Assembly: GCA_948470475.1 (NCBI GenBank)
Contig: OX419342.1
Span: forward strand, 25,698,907-25,762,906
DNA: 64,000 nt
Direction: 5' to 3'
DNA from: Galaxea fascicularis
Lineage: Eukaryota > Cnidaria > Anthozoa > Scleractinia > Euphylliidae
The notes beneath the pieces are model-generated. The model had not been told where the DNA came from. It worked only from the letters and a program-made list of their open reading frames with translations, and did no database searches. Shown here one piece after another: positions 20,150-32,197 of the stretch. A program made the translations under genes and the position numbers. Positions within the stretch are counted from its first letter, which is position 1, and every line of letters starts with the position of its first letter.

Positions 20150-20526
20150 TCGACTTTTTGGCCGACTTTTATGTCGAGTTTTATGTCGAGTTTTTTGGAG
20201 ACTTTTATGTCGAGATTTTTGTCGACTTTTTGGCCGACTTTTATGTCGAGTTTTATGTCGAGTTTTTTGGCGACTTTTTTGTCGAGATTTTTGTCGACTT
20301 TTTGGCCGACTTTTATGTCGAGTTTTTTGGCGACTTTTTTGTCGACTTTTATGTCGAGATTTTTGTCGACTTTTTTGTCGACTTTTATGTCGAGATTTTT
20401 GGCGACTTTTTTGTCGACTTTTATGTCGAGATTTTTGGCGACTTTTTTGTCGACTTTTTTGTCGACTTTTATGTCGAGATTTTTGGCGACTTTTTGGTCG
20501 ACTTTTTGGTCGACTTTTTTGTCGAC
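20150..20526 (+). repeat. 12-bp minisatellite, copy 1 (GTCGACTTTTTT units)
   Basis: About 31 units of 12 bp, variants of GTCGACTTTTTT, GTCGAGATTTTT, GGCGACTTTTTT, GCCGACTTTTAT. Because 12 is a multiple of 3, several frames on both strands stay open and give four-residue repeats; these are not taken as genes. The array stops 43 bp before the start codon of the HECT gene. Confidence 0.9.
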
Positions 20527-20568
20527 GTATTTGCTCGCGGGCTCAGGATCGCACAAGCTTGTGGCAAT

Positions 20569-23500
20569 ATGGCGGAAGGTTCTGTGGACAAGGTAGGTCT
20601 GTTTGTTCATTCCATTTCAGGTTTCATTTTGTCTTGAAAGGCTTACTTTTGCGTTCAGTGTTCATCAGTTAATCGTATCGTTACGTAGGTTTGTGAATTC
20701 CTTTGCAAAAGAGGACTTACGGAGCCCATTATAGCCAAGTTTCGAAACGAGAAGGTTAGTAGAACGGCATGGCTTCTCTGCGATCGCACCTCATTTACAT
20801 GTGTCGGAGGCTTTTGTAGAACGAAGCATATAACAATGGGCACCATTGTTATTCAATAGTATGTAAATAAGTGGCCCTGTATTCTGTAGTTTAGCTGATA
20901 TTCTGGTGTTGTATCGTTGGTAACCACAGCTAAGCAAGTCTTCATGCTTGAGGTAAAAGTTAGGAAAACAGTCAAATCCATGTACGCTTTTGAATGTTTG
21001 CAAATATACATTTTGATTTTTGTTAGTACACATAACCAGTCAAACGGGTTTTCTACTGTACAAATAACCAACTGTATAGTATCGTATAGTATTTGCACTC
21101 GTTTTGTGTATCTGTCCAATAACTTATACAGAGTTGGATATTATTCACCTCAGTGGAGGTGAATAGCGTTGGATATTTACCGAGCTAGGAAGTAGAGAAG
21201 TAAATATCCACCACTTTCACCAACACTGAGGTGAATAATTGTTTCAGTATAAACCACACAAGCTGAATAACTAACATTTGTTGAAATAATTTCTTCGTTG
21301 AAAACAGAAACGGAAATTCATTTTGTTTCTCTTTGGCTGCTCAGAGGTGAATAATACTTTGCTAATCACCTCTGAGTTAACCAATCAGAATGTGCAAAAG
21401 CACTATTCACTTATGTGGTGTAGTAATGGATATTATTGCGATATTAATGGTCGATTCTTTTCCTAATTTTTGGGGTAAATATATTAGAGACCGTGAAGTT
21501 CACGCAAGATTTTCACATTCCAAGCCGGTGCATGATTTTTTTTCTGAAATCATTCTGGCCCCCTTTCAAAAGTCCAATAGTACTGACTAGCCCCATATCA
21601 CATCAGAATCTGCTAGAGTCTAGTTACATACCCACCTTTCTCTTCCCTGAGTGCAATGATACTGGTTATTATTGTGTTAAATCTACTAGAGTCTAAATTG
21701 GACATCTTTCTCCTTTGCCTTGTACAATAAGATAATATCTGATAATTAGCCATTATTCACTGAGGTAAGTAGTGGTGGATATTCGTGGCAACGTAAATAT
21801 CCATCACTTTTACTGACACTAAGGTGAATAATATCTTAGTATATACCACACAAGCTGAATAACTCAAGTCTTGCTGTTGAAACCATGCTGCAAAACATAA
21901 TTGTCATGTTGTTTACCTTGTAATTATAGTGCTCGACATTTGCTGTCGTAAACAAGGCATAATATTTTGATTTTTTGCCTTAAAATGTGAGGTTGGAAGG
22001 ATTAAATAACTTACCATCCAACCAAACTTTTGTTGCCATTTTTATGTTCTTAATACAGCCTCCCCATTTATTGAAATAATTTTCTTTCGAGACCAAAGCA
22101 AAACAGGAAGCCATTTTGTTTCTCTTCAGGCTGCTTGGGGAATAGTAGGTTAATAGTACTTTGCTAATCACTTTCAAGTTAACCAATCAGAGAGCATGAA
22201 AAGCTCTGTTCACTTGTTTGGTATAATTATACTACTGGTAATATCAAATACTGTTATACAGACTGTTAAATCAAAATAATAATATGAACAGCTAGACATA
22301 CATATGTGATAGTTTTAAGTATAAATATTTTAATAATACATTAGATATTAGGCCTACATGTACTATTTAACCAATAGATTCCATTTGGCACTGTGTATGT
22401 ACTCTGGTAATACATAGATGACATGGAAATGTGGTAACAACATAAGAACAAAGGGGTGTGCTATACGCTGCAGGGGAATAGTATGAATAGTCACTTTTGA
22501 AATCTCCAAGTCCATTTTCACAGCTCTGAAGATTTTGAAATTCAATTCTCGCAGCTTGTGCTCGTTATCTTATTAACTTTCCATTTTCCAACATACTCAA
22601 CAAAGGTCTATTTTGTTTAAATTGAATGAAAAACCATCTGTGTTACATCTTAATTTCTGTACCTATATCAGTGGATGCCATGAACATTAAACACGTAAAC
22701 AGTATCTGCAGAGCAAAAATCTACGCCTTTGCACTACCCCCTGAAACTTGAAAGCGGTGGGCCAAGAAGACTATGGAGACAAAAGCAATACTTACCAGGG
22801 GAGGTACAGGAGGAGAGTTTAATGAATAAATTAATCAGAATCGAGTGAGTGAGTGAGTGATCGATGGCCATAAGACCCACACGTAAACCTCATGGCATGA
22901 CTACGTCATCCATGAGCTAAAAAGGGAGTGATATTAAGAACAACATGCGAAGAAAATGGATTTGTAGAAGTGCTGAATTTCAGAGTGAGAAGAAATCCTG
23001 CAACTAACAGATTCTATCTGATTCAAAATTCCATAGAAAAGACAAGACTCATTAGTTTAAATGTTGATTAAAATTACATATAATGATAATATCGAATTAA
23101 AATTGCATTGTAAAAATAAACTGTAAAAAATGTGCCGTCAAATAATTAGATTGTTACACTGTATTAATACTTATGTAAACAGTATCATCTGGTAATCCAA
23201 AGTTGTAACAGTTTGTTCACCTAGAAGCATGGATACCAAGGTTGGATTAACTTGCATCCTAGCCTGCACTTACTATAAGTGTATAGTTTTTGGTTTGGAA
23301 TGCAAATGTTAGGTTCTGAATAAAAAACAAGCAAATACAACCTTCACAGTCAAAGGAATGATCACCGGCTCTAGATAAACAGGTGGCAATGATAATGATG
23401 ATGATGACAATAATGATGACCTTATATGCATATATGACCAAGTCATTATAATTTGATTATACTGACTTAGTAGACTTGCTTTCACATAATGCATAGCTAC

Positions 23501-26500
23501 AAATGAAATAGAGTTTCACCTATTTAAGTGGTGCTTCACTTTATTTTGAAGAGCCCCCTAGTTCTGTATGTTGTAGTTAATATATGAAATTACACGGTTT
23601 TTTTGTGATATAGATGGACATGGAGGCTGTTGATCATGCCACAGATGATATCCTGGAGAATCTAGGATTAACAAAAACTGGGGACAGAGTTAGTCTCAGA
23701 GCTTTTTGCAAGACAATTCCAGTAACAGAGGGAGCAGATGAAAGTATAGAGAGTAAGAAAAGGAGTCTCCTGGAGGCCTTTCTAAGCAGAAAGAAGAAAA
23801 GGGGCCAATCTTCTAAGAGGGCTTGTCATTCAGTTAACACCCCAAAAGAGAAAACACGGAAAATACAGTTGGGCTGGCTTCACTGGAATGAAAAAACAGA
23901 AAAATTTCAGTGTGTGAGGATGTTAAAAGGTGGAGGATCTAGAGAAGTAGACATGCCACTTGATGCTACCAAAGAAGAGATCATAGCAGAATGTGTGAGT
24001 CTCTTTTTCCCAAAGGGCTCAAGTAAGATCTTGGGAAAGGCTACTGACATGCACTTTGGCTTGGCCAACTTCAAAGCAGAGCTTATTGACGAGTCTCTAA
24101 TTGTTGCTGGGTCAGAAGTTCCATTTACACTGTTCAACTACTTGGAAGCCCACAAAATGTGCAAAGTTAGACTGTACTTGACATCTCAATGTAAACCAGC
24201 CTTGACCAGTGACTATCAGTCAGATGTTGAAAAACCACCCAGCAGTGCAAGTAGCAGTGATGATGAGGCCGAGCTTAGGCCCATGTTGATAACAGAAAAC
24301 AAATGTGAACACACAGATCGTGGCACTCTGATTGGATCTTCTGAGGACCGTGACATAATCAAGAGGGAACAGGACAATGCTTATCTAGCGTCACTTGCAG
24401 TAGATGAAGCAAGAAGAGAAGCCATAGAGAGTGATTTAAAAGAATGGGAAAGGAAGGAGTGCCTTCGGCGTGCACGGGGGCTGCGGGTTCCTAGCGAGCC
24501 AAATTCTTCTTGTATGACTGTACAGGTTCGCCATCCATCCATGGGACTTTTAAGACGTGGGTTTTCCCCATCAGACACCATGATGGCAGTATATGATTGG
24601 GTAGGTTCACAAACACCAGACCCAGAGTATTTTGAGCTTCGTTCTAATTCTGTGAAGTACTTGCCTCCCACGGCATCAATTATGGAGGCTGACCGGCAGA
24701 CCCTTTTTATGGCCGAGTGTGAAGTTCCTCCCTCTATCAGTGATGATAACACAGTGGAGTTTAGAGGATTTGGTCAACTACTTAATTGCAGTGCTGCTAC
24801 AGTAGAGAATGTAGAGGTAGAATGTGCCAGTGAACACCTTCCTGAACGTTTTATGGATGGAGATTCTTCAAGTGGAGATGACACTGCCAATGACTCCTTC
24901 ACCTTGTAAGTGTGAATCTTTTTCTGTATTTATTGCTTTCAATAGGAGCATTTATATTGTAGGTACATTATGTAAAGGTGCCGATGCTTGAATAGTAATA
25001 TTTACACATTTTTGTGGAAAATCTTTTGTTTAAAAAACATTAACTTAAGGCTTAGGTTGTACAGGTATTGTTGTTCAAATACCAGCATCATTTTTTGCAA
25101 GTTTGAATATCAAACTGTTGCAAAAATTATGGTATAAGTAATTGCTGTGACCATGCCTAAAATGTCAGGTGTGCCTTGCAGCTAGTCTGGAGATCTGTTT
25201 ACATTCTGTAAATTCTCGGCAAAACTGCAGTTATCCCATCATGGTATAACTACAGTATTGTGAACAGCTTTCCTCTTTACAAACTGTTGTAAAAACCTTA
25301 AGAATTTATAAATGCATTGCATACCCTGGTTGAATCCTTATCAAATGATAAAATAAGAAACTTGATTCACACAGGGCTTATTATGTATGACTTCAAATTG
25401 CAGGAGCAGTGACAGGGATAGAGCAGAAATGAGGGTAAAACTTTGGTGTTTGTTAGAATAAATTTCACTGAAAAATGCATAGTTAAATTATTGTCACCAT
25501 CTGATTGGCTATTGAGGCGAGATATTCAGAGTGGAATTGTGACTTGGGCAAGCGATATTGCACATAGCAAAGCAGACATGTAACCATGGTTATTATGCCA
25601 ATATAAGTTCTGCAGTACTCCTCATTTAGTGCAGATGAAAGAAAATGAGCAATTGCCACCGTCAAACCTCTGGGAATTTGCAAGTGCCGCTTTATACAAG
25701 CAGGCTGCCTGGTTGAGGGTCACTAGAAGTAAGGATAATGAACTGTACAAACAATTGTATTTCAGTGCAATAACGGAATCATAACTTAAAGGGCATAGCT
25801 CTTAACGAGAACCACATTGAAAAGAAGAGCTCACAATGTTAATGCAGCACAATGTCGACAATGCAGAGACTTATACAGTGTGACTACCCTTTCTATCCTC
25901 AATAACAAATTGACAAGTGATGAGCAAATCAAGCAAACAAAGAACCAAACACAGGACTGAAAGTTACCTCCTTACTTCTCTTGTGAGTTCATTTTATCCT
26001 TCAACTAATTGGACCACTTTCATTTCCCAAGGAACCCAACAACAACCAACAGTCAGAAAGTGGCATGATAGATGCGGTGCAGGACCAAGGTAGGGAAGCA
26101 CTTAAGATTGTTCTGCGTAAGCTAAAAGGGGGGTATACTTCGTAGCAGATGAAGTAGTCAACAACCCTTTACAATAGTGTAAGTCTTAATATGCTAATGG
26201 CCATTTAACCTCCATTTAAGCTCCAGGCAGAATGTTGAGCTTCATAGAACTCGCCGATATGATACAAATCTTTGACACAGCTTGAAGCCATAAACAGGTT
26301 GTTGCCCACAATGCAAGGCGCTGTCTGAGATGTACCCTGTGGTACTGTTTTGGTCAATGGCAAATTGAGATAACTGTTTAATCCCATATCGAGATATTTA
26401 CACGATATAACTTTTTTGTAGGCGTGCATGAAGTGTATATCCACCGTTCTTGCTTAAAGGAGGACCTTATCAACATATTCAAGGCTGAAGACTCGTATCG

Positions 26501-27419
26501 TTTGATGGCGATAAAGGTGATTGACGAACGTGGAAAAGTAGAGGAAGGAGATGGTGCAGGTGTTACCAGGGACATCATCACCACCTTTTGGCAGCAATTT
26601 TTCTCGTCTGCAACTATTGGCGACAAAGAAAAAGTTCCAGTTATACGCCACGACTACCAGAAGATTGAATGGGAGGCGATTGGTAGGATTTTGGTGTACG
26701 GCTTCAAAACAGCAGGATACTTCCCAATCGGCCTTTCCAAGGCATTCTTGGTATCCTGCATTTTTGGTGAAGAATATATCGATAGCAAGTACCTGCTCGC
26801 GTCATTTCGTCCTTATATAACTGCCGATGAACGAGAGGTCTTCGACGAGATCCAGGAGGGCAATTTTCCAGAAGAGGATGACGTACTCGATTTCCTTGGA
26901 AACTACAAAACGTATAAGAAGCCAAGCAAAGAAAACGTCTCCCAGATCATCCTTGAATTAGCACACCAGGAGCTAATACAAAAACCAAAGTACATAGCAC
27001 AGTGTTGGTCACCAATATTAGATGAATTACGACAGCTGGAGCAATTCAGCAGCCCAGAAACTATCGCTGAGCTCTTTTCGATGAAAATGCCGACAGCCAA
27101 AAAGGTGTTAAGAACATTGTCGTGTCAGCCGACGGATGCGGCAGAGAGGCAGTGCTTTGAGTTCCTGCAGAAGTTCATACGTTCATTGGATTTCGCAGCA
27201 CTAGGTACTTTCCTAAAGTACGTAACTGGAAGCGATATCATGCCCGAAAACATTGAGGTTACTTTCACATCCATGGATGGCTTTAGTCGAAGGCCCATCG
27301 CCCACACCTGTGGGCCACTTTTAGAACTGCCACGAACCTACATTTCTTACAGTGACCTTGCAGAAGAATTTACTTCCCTGCTTAGGGATAAAGGTGCGTG
27401 GGGCTTTAACATTGTTTAA
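20569..27419 (+). CDS. HECT-type E3 ubiquitin ligase-like protein with SAM-like, ubiquitin-like and UBX-like regions
   Basis: Exons: 20569-20592 (MAEGSVDK), 20689-20754, 23614-24905, a probable small exon ending at 26089, and 26422-27419. The first two junctions are phase 0 with good sites (AAG|GTAGGT, ACGTAG|GTTTG, AAG|GTTAGT, GATATAG|ATGG). The 5' edge of the small exon is unsure. Exons 1-3 start with a SAM-like helical domain (VCEFLCKRGLTEPIIAKF, DDILENLGLTKTGDRVSLRA). Then come a ubiquitin-like segment (IQLGWLHWNEKTEKF), a UIM/FAF-like piece (REQDNAYLASLAVDEARR) and a UBX-like region (MTVQVRHPSMGLLRRGF, TMMAVYDWVG). The last exon is a HECT domain with the active-site cysteine in PIAHTCGPLLELP. 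HECT enzymes take ubiquitin onto this cysteine and pass it to substrates. The architecture resembles the G2E3-like genes expanded in fish and cnidarians. Substrate unknown. Confidence 0.82.
21139..21420. repeat. Dispersed repeat, copy A, in HECT gene intron 2
   Basis: Contains GGATATTATTCACCTCAGTG, ACCACACAAGCTGAATAACT and TTAACCAATCAGAATGTGC, all repeated in diverged form at 21749-22230. It is non-coding and MITE-like. Confidence 0.6.
21749..22230. repeat. Dispersed repeat, copy B, in HECT gene intron 2
   Basis: Same order of segments as copy A (CCATTATTCACTGAGGT, ACCACACAAGCTGAATAACT, AAGCCATTTTGTTTCTCTTC, TTAACCAATCAGAGAGC) with an internal insert of about 150 bp. Confidence 0.6.
22843..22861 (+). 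repeat. (GAGT)n microsatellite
   Basis: GAGTGAGTGAGTGAGTGA inside intron 2 of the HECT gene. The rest of this intron holds no exon I recognise. Confidence 0.7.
24906..26421. other. HECT gene introns around the small exon
   Basis: Introns flank a candidate exon ending GACCAAG|GTAGGG at 26089. Its phase (1) fits the HECT exon, which starts with two bases before the GTG CAT codons. No repeats of note. Confidence 0.45.
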
Positions 27420-28865
27420 AGGAGTCCCTGGCACATAAAATCCAGTCTGTACATTACTGCAGAAGGAATGACTATTCGTCACACCCTTTCTACACCTTAC
27501 ATTTTCCAATCTTAAATGCAAATATTCATTCTGATGGGCCGTTAGGAGGAGGGAACTGAACTGCTAACCAAGCCTTTCAAACTGTTTTTATTACTCATTC
27601 AAATGTCATTCAATTATCAACTTCCATGAAATCACGTCCGCAAAAGTCTTAAAAGATTTTTATCCCAGCCCCTGGCTTATAGTTTACTTGGCTCAGCTTC
27701 CTTTGTTCTCAAAGGTAATGATAATTGAATGATCCCTGCTGAAAATTCGCGTGCGGCTTTTATTGTTTGAAGGGAAAGGGAGGCGATTGGACAGCTAATT
27801 AAAATGAGAGGGGGCAAGTATTCAAATGTAAGGGGAATAAGTTGATATTCCTCTTGTATTTTAATGTGTAGCCCTCTCACATTTCAATGCTCCCTGTTCA
27901 TTAATGACTTCTTTAAACATGACACTACAACTCAGTAAATAAGTTTAACTAGAGTGAATTGCCACGATATTGACACTTATCTTCCTGACTTCGTAGACAA
28001 ACTTACTTAGTCAGAAGGTACTAATCAATTCTAAACCTGGATGTTCTTGGTAAAACATTGTACTCCTTATCATCCTAAACTAATACATTCCAGGACCGAT
28101 TGCAGTGTCCGCGCTTCTGTAAATAAATCAGTCAATTGGTCCTGTGTATGGAAATTGGAATTGCGGCCTCTGGCTGGTTTTCTCCAACTGCAAAACAGTG
28201 TTTGCAAATAGTTTTCTGGAGTGTCAGTTAAAATGTTGCTGCCAAATTGCGTTGTGAAAGTAAACGTTGTGACTCTGAATCACTCAACATTGCACATCCG
28301 ACTGTGTACTTTAAGCATCTTTATTATTTCCTACAGACACAAAGACATTCCCATATATGCATTGAACAAAAACCTTTGTCATTACTGTGTCAATCTTAAC
28401 CCATGTGGCATATGAGCTGGTTATTTTTAGGCACCTTGGTGATACGTAATTTACTTACCAAGAGTGCTTGGGCTTCACCCTCGGTAAATGTATTACATGT
28501 CCCCTTGTTGCCTAACAATAACCCTTACTTATACTTAACATTTTGCAAAATTTCGTTAAGTGGTAATCCCCTGCATTGCCCCTATGGCACCTCAGGGTAA
28601 GTTTTCGCATTCGATTCCTTGGAGTGTGTGTCAAACCTTTCATTTTATGTCGGGGATTGTGAAAACAGGAACTGCTGTTCAAGCAGACTCGCCATGGCGA
28701 TCAGCATTTAATAACATTATAAGCTTAGTTGTTGTTTTAATACAATTACTCTGCATGTGAAGTGATTGTTGCAAAGGTGCTTGTAATTGTTGTTTGAGTT
28801 GGTTTAACTAAAAGAAGAGATCCTTCTCGATTAATTGAGTTAAAATATATGTCAATGTATGAAGG
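27420..28865. other. HECT gene 3' UTR and intergenic DNA
   Basis: Nothing recognisable as a gene; low-complexity AT-rich sequence. Confidence 0.5.
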
Positions 28866-29040
28866 TAATAGGCCATTTCCGAGTTACCGCAAGTCTCTGT
28901 TTTGAAACGAGGGTAACTGCAAAGCCATTTTACATGGAAAGAATTATTGTCATGCAGACCAAACTCGGTCTCACAAGAAATATTTTGCACATAGCCTTTC
29001 TTGAAAGTGAGGTTTTTTGGAATTCGGAAATGGCCTATTA
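28866..29040. mobile_element. MITE with perfect 17-bp terminal inverted repeats
   Basis: TAATAGGCCATTTCCGA at 28866-28882 is exactly complementary to 29024-29040. The 175-bp element has no ORF of its own. The terminal TA may be the target dinucleotide, as in mariner-type MITEs. Confidence 0.85.
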
Positions 29041-29639
29041 AAAGAGCCATGTTGGCAAATTATCAGAATAATGAACTTGGAGCAGCAGCTTCCAAGCAGT
29101 TGGTGTTTTCATTTGTTGCTGTTTTACATGATGATTTTTACACAGAAGTAAAAGCAAGCTGATATCATAATTTTTGATTTGAAATGAAATTGCCAAGTTT
29201 ACTTGTTAGACTTGTCCTTACAGTTCGAGTCATGTTTAGGTGCACTGAAAATAATGTAATAAAAATGTAATAAAACATGATTCGCTTTTGAGAATTCCAG
29301 GGTAATTAATGTGTTATTTACCATTTTCCTTCATGGCGGGATGATAAACAAGAGTATAAATATTGAAGAATACCTACCATTTATTTTACTTGTTTTGTTT
29401 CCAGACACTTCATCTATCATCTGAGTTACAAACGCTTTGAAGCGCACATAACAGGGAGGGCGTATGGGTAACTGGAGGGTGCAGCATAGGGGGATAATCA
29501 CCCACATTTCTCACACCGAATTTCCAAACAGACCAGAAAGAAAGAAATGATTTAAAAAATATTTTTCGTGAGGTTTAACCAAAACCCCACTTGGCTAAAC
29601 TTCATTAAAACAAAGTGATATTCAATGACGGAGAGTTGA
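29041..29639. other. Intergenic DNA
   Basis: AT-rich, with two AATAAA motifs near 29260. No coding exon recognised. Confidence 0.45.
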
Positions 29640-29835
29640 GACGGGTCAGACCTCCGGTTTATCGTCCTTATCCGAGAAGACCAGAAAGTCTATCCATTTG
29701 CAGATGTCATTGCAAAGGAAGCACTTTCTCCTTAGTTATTTAAAGACCCAGAGTGTTGGTCCGGTTGGAGCCTTGAACCCATGATCTCCCGCACGGTGGT
29801 CCAGCGCACTACCAACTCAGCCAACCGGTCAGGAG
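29640..29835 (-). repeat. tRNA-derived SINE (ACCGGTTGGCTGAGTTGG family)
   Basis: The minus strand carries a tRNA-like head with A box TGGCTGAGTTGG and a B-box-like GGGTTCAAGGC, then CCAACACTCTGGGTCTTTAA, GACTTTCTGGTCTTCTCGGA and TAAGGACGATAAACCGGAG. It is distinct from the GCTTCATAGCTCAG family. Confidence 0.75.
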
Positions 29836-31029
29836 AAACGATATTATCACAGGTGTTCCAACCCATACTTACATTCCAAAGTGCCCCAATCACGACAGGG
29901 ATGGCTGATACACGACTGCAGTTCTACAATCTTGGACAAAACTGTTGAGAAAATTGAGCTCCAAAGCCTCTTTTTGTGAGAACACTAGCAACCGAGTTTC
30001 ACCAGCCCCTCCCCAAATGTTGTTTGTGGCTTCTGGTCGTTTCCCTAAGAAGAATTGTGGCTTCCTAAATTCAACATTGAAGAGGGGGAGGGGAAATTAC
30101 TGTAGTAATACCGTTGAGCCAGAGGGCGATTTTTGGGCGCGAAGAGGCCAGTTTTCTCAAGTAGTTTTGTCCAAGATTGTAGATCCAAACCTTTCAGAAG
30201 GATATTTAGACGTGATAACCCACTTGCAAAAGTAAAAAAAAGACTGTGGAATAATTAATCCAGTAGATAGTCAAATAGGCCAAGGAACACTATAGAATTT
30301 GGATAATAATGACTAGATATATTTGATTTATTTGGATTAATCATGCCTATTGACATTCGAAATTGCTGAAATGCAGAAATTCAGTAAATGGAATAAGGAA
30401 TGTAAATATCGTCTGATAGTAATTGATACATTTAAGACATTACGGCCGGGTTAGACCATTGAAAATTTAAAAAAGGAATCATTTGTTGGATTTATTGCTA
30501 TCTAACGAGCAAGGAGGAAAAATGGCAAGAGGAATAAAAAATAATACTAATGAAAGTGAAACAAAACATGAAAATTTTAAAAATACAATAATTAATGACA
30601 AGCAATTGCTTCATAAAATGAAATCGAAGTGAGAACGCTATAGGAGGTTACGAAATGAAAAAAATTGCTTCTATGATAAACTGTATGATGGTAAAACGAT
30701 GATATAAAAGTTTTGTTTATGGCCAGTACAATATAACAGTGTTAAATTTCCTCAACATGAAAAACGCGTAAACACAATTGTGTCAGTCAACGAATAACTT
30801 TTCTGTGAGGTGTTTTTGTGCTGGACAGACATGCCGTGACCTCATGACAGAATTGTTTCGGTCAATTAATATTACTTTGTATTGTGTATTTAGGTTAGGG
30901 GCTGGTCAAAAAGTACAGTACTGAGTGAGCCACCCCTGAATGATGGTTGAAAATTACATGACCCACCCTAATAACACGATTTCTGATTGTGTTGACTGAT
31001 GTTTAGATATATTTCTTAAGCAAGTGCAA
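29836..31029. other. Intergenic DNA
   Basis: No gene or clear repeat seen. CTACAATCTTGGACAAAACT at 29925 and its complement AGTTTTGTCCAAGATTGTAG at 30164 are inverted about 240 bp apart and may mark another fold-back element. Confidence 0.5.
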
Positions 31030-31440
31030 AAGCACTTTGTCGATGATCGTTCAAGGTGTAGACAGGCCGAACACGCCTCTCATTGGCCAAGAAAGGAAAT
31101 ACAAAGACCTTCGAAGTTTAGCTCCAACGAGTATATCTTTACTGAGAGATCACCCCTTTCTGTGTGAGATCAGGGCAGTATTTTTAAAGATTTCTCTTAG
31201 CAAAGGCTGGTTTTGTATCAGGTGCCAGTTGTTCATTATAATCTGTTTGAGATTAGGAACAGATGGGCGACATTCTGTAACAAACAGCAAAATCGTTTTT
31301 GTGTTTTTTGTTGAATTTGAAGAGCCGACATTCTTTCGCTATAATTAACTCCCGAGAGAGTCATGTTCACAATTCTTCCAATTTTTCGTTTGAAGAGTTA
31401 GTTCTAAGAAGCCTTAAGGCTTTGCCTTTGACAAAGCCTT
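31030..31440 (-). pseudogene. Penelope-like element, 3' end of RT ORF, decayed
   Basis: Minus-strand reading gives GVRKGFVKGKALRLLRTNSS at the upper end, then across frame changes PSVPNLKQIIMNNWHLIQNQ, PLLREIF, ALISHRKG and KDILVGAKL. These are the last conserved blocks after the RT in Penelope-like elements, as in the copy at 49083-49823. After the lysine-leucine end comes the terminal module at 31053-31085. Confidence 0.72.
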
Positions 31441-31530
31441 TCCTGACACCCGGAAGGTGACCGGTGCGACGCTCTAACCAACTGAGCCATGAAGCCACTG
31501 ACGTTGGGAGCAGGTCAATTGTAGGTTCAT
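31441..31530 (-). repeat. SINE head (GCTTCATGGCTCAGTTGG), minus strand
   Basis: Minus strand: CAGTGGCTTCATGGCTCAGT then TGGTTAGAGCGTCGCACCGG. It is the tRNA head only, cut where the Penelope remnant starts. Confidence 0.65.
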
Positions 31531-31544
31531 ATGTTCCCCGGTAT

Positions 31545-31700
31545 CGGTATCGCACCAGTATCGCGAGGTCACGGGTTTAAACCCCGTTGAAGTCCTGAAT
31601 TTTTTTTCAGGCTTCTTTACACAATTGCACATAATTGGGCACACAACTGCGAGGACCAGTCTTCATTTGATTTCATTTGCGCAGTTCATATGATTCATTT
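31545..31700 (+). repeat. SINE body, plus strand
   Basis: CGCGAGGTCACGGGTTTAAA (B-box side), CCCGTTGAAGTCCTGAA, a T run and CAGGCTTCTTTACACAATTG. Together with the preceding minus-strand head it makes a head-to-head pair. Confidence 0.65.
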
Positions 31701-31794
31701 CATAAACATCACTCACAAAAAGCATGTGATTACTTATTAAAAAGACACTATAAAAAAGACTACTTTGACTACTGAGGTACGCAGAAGGCATTGC

Positions 31795-32015
31795 CCTCAA
31801 TCTTCCGAAACTTGGAAAAGCTTCGAAAATATCGAGTGATCTTCGGGTTATCTTCGGAGATTGTCGGACGTCTTCGAAAATCGTCGGAAGTGTTCGGGTG
31901 ATCTTCAGAAGTCGTCGTGTGGTCGTCGCAAATTTTCGAAAGGTTTCGCACGATCTTCGGCGGTCTTCGAAATACTTCGGTTGGTCTTAGGCAGTCTTCG
32001 AGTCTTCGTTTTAAC
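31795..32015 (+). repeat. Degenerate TCTTCGG-rich low-complexity repeat
   Basis: Irregular units around (G)TCTTCGRRNRTC over about 220 bp, for example GATCTTCGGGTTATCTTCGG. Probably an old minisatellite. Confidence 0.55.
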
Positions 32016-32197
32016 CTCGGAAAACTTCGTTGTAGTTTGCACTCGTCTTACACTTTTTGCACTTTGTTACACTCGAACTGCACTGCTCTCAGCCAATTGC
32101 ATTCGAGAAATTTTTTCAAGTGTTTTATAAGTATAGGTAATATTTCAAAAGTGTCCATAATACTACGAGCCGCGAAGCTCAGTTACGACTGTTTATG

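Noticed and set aside
20020..20637. Open frames of about 160-196 codons through the 12-bp array, both strands
   Set aside because: Period 12 keeps frames open; four-residue repeats such as DFYVEFFG or KVDKKVAK are translation of the minisatellite.
29755..29830. tRNA gene on the minus strand
   Set aside because: Clover-leaf arms are weak and the flank matches a SINE body; classed as a SINE head.
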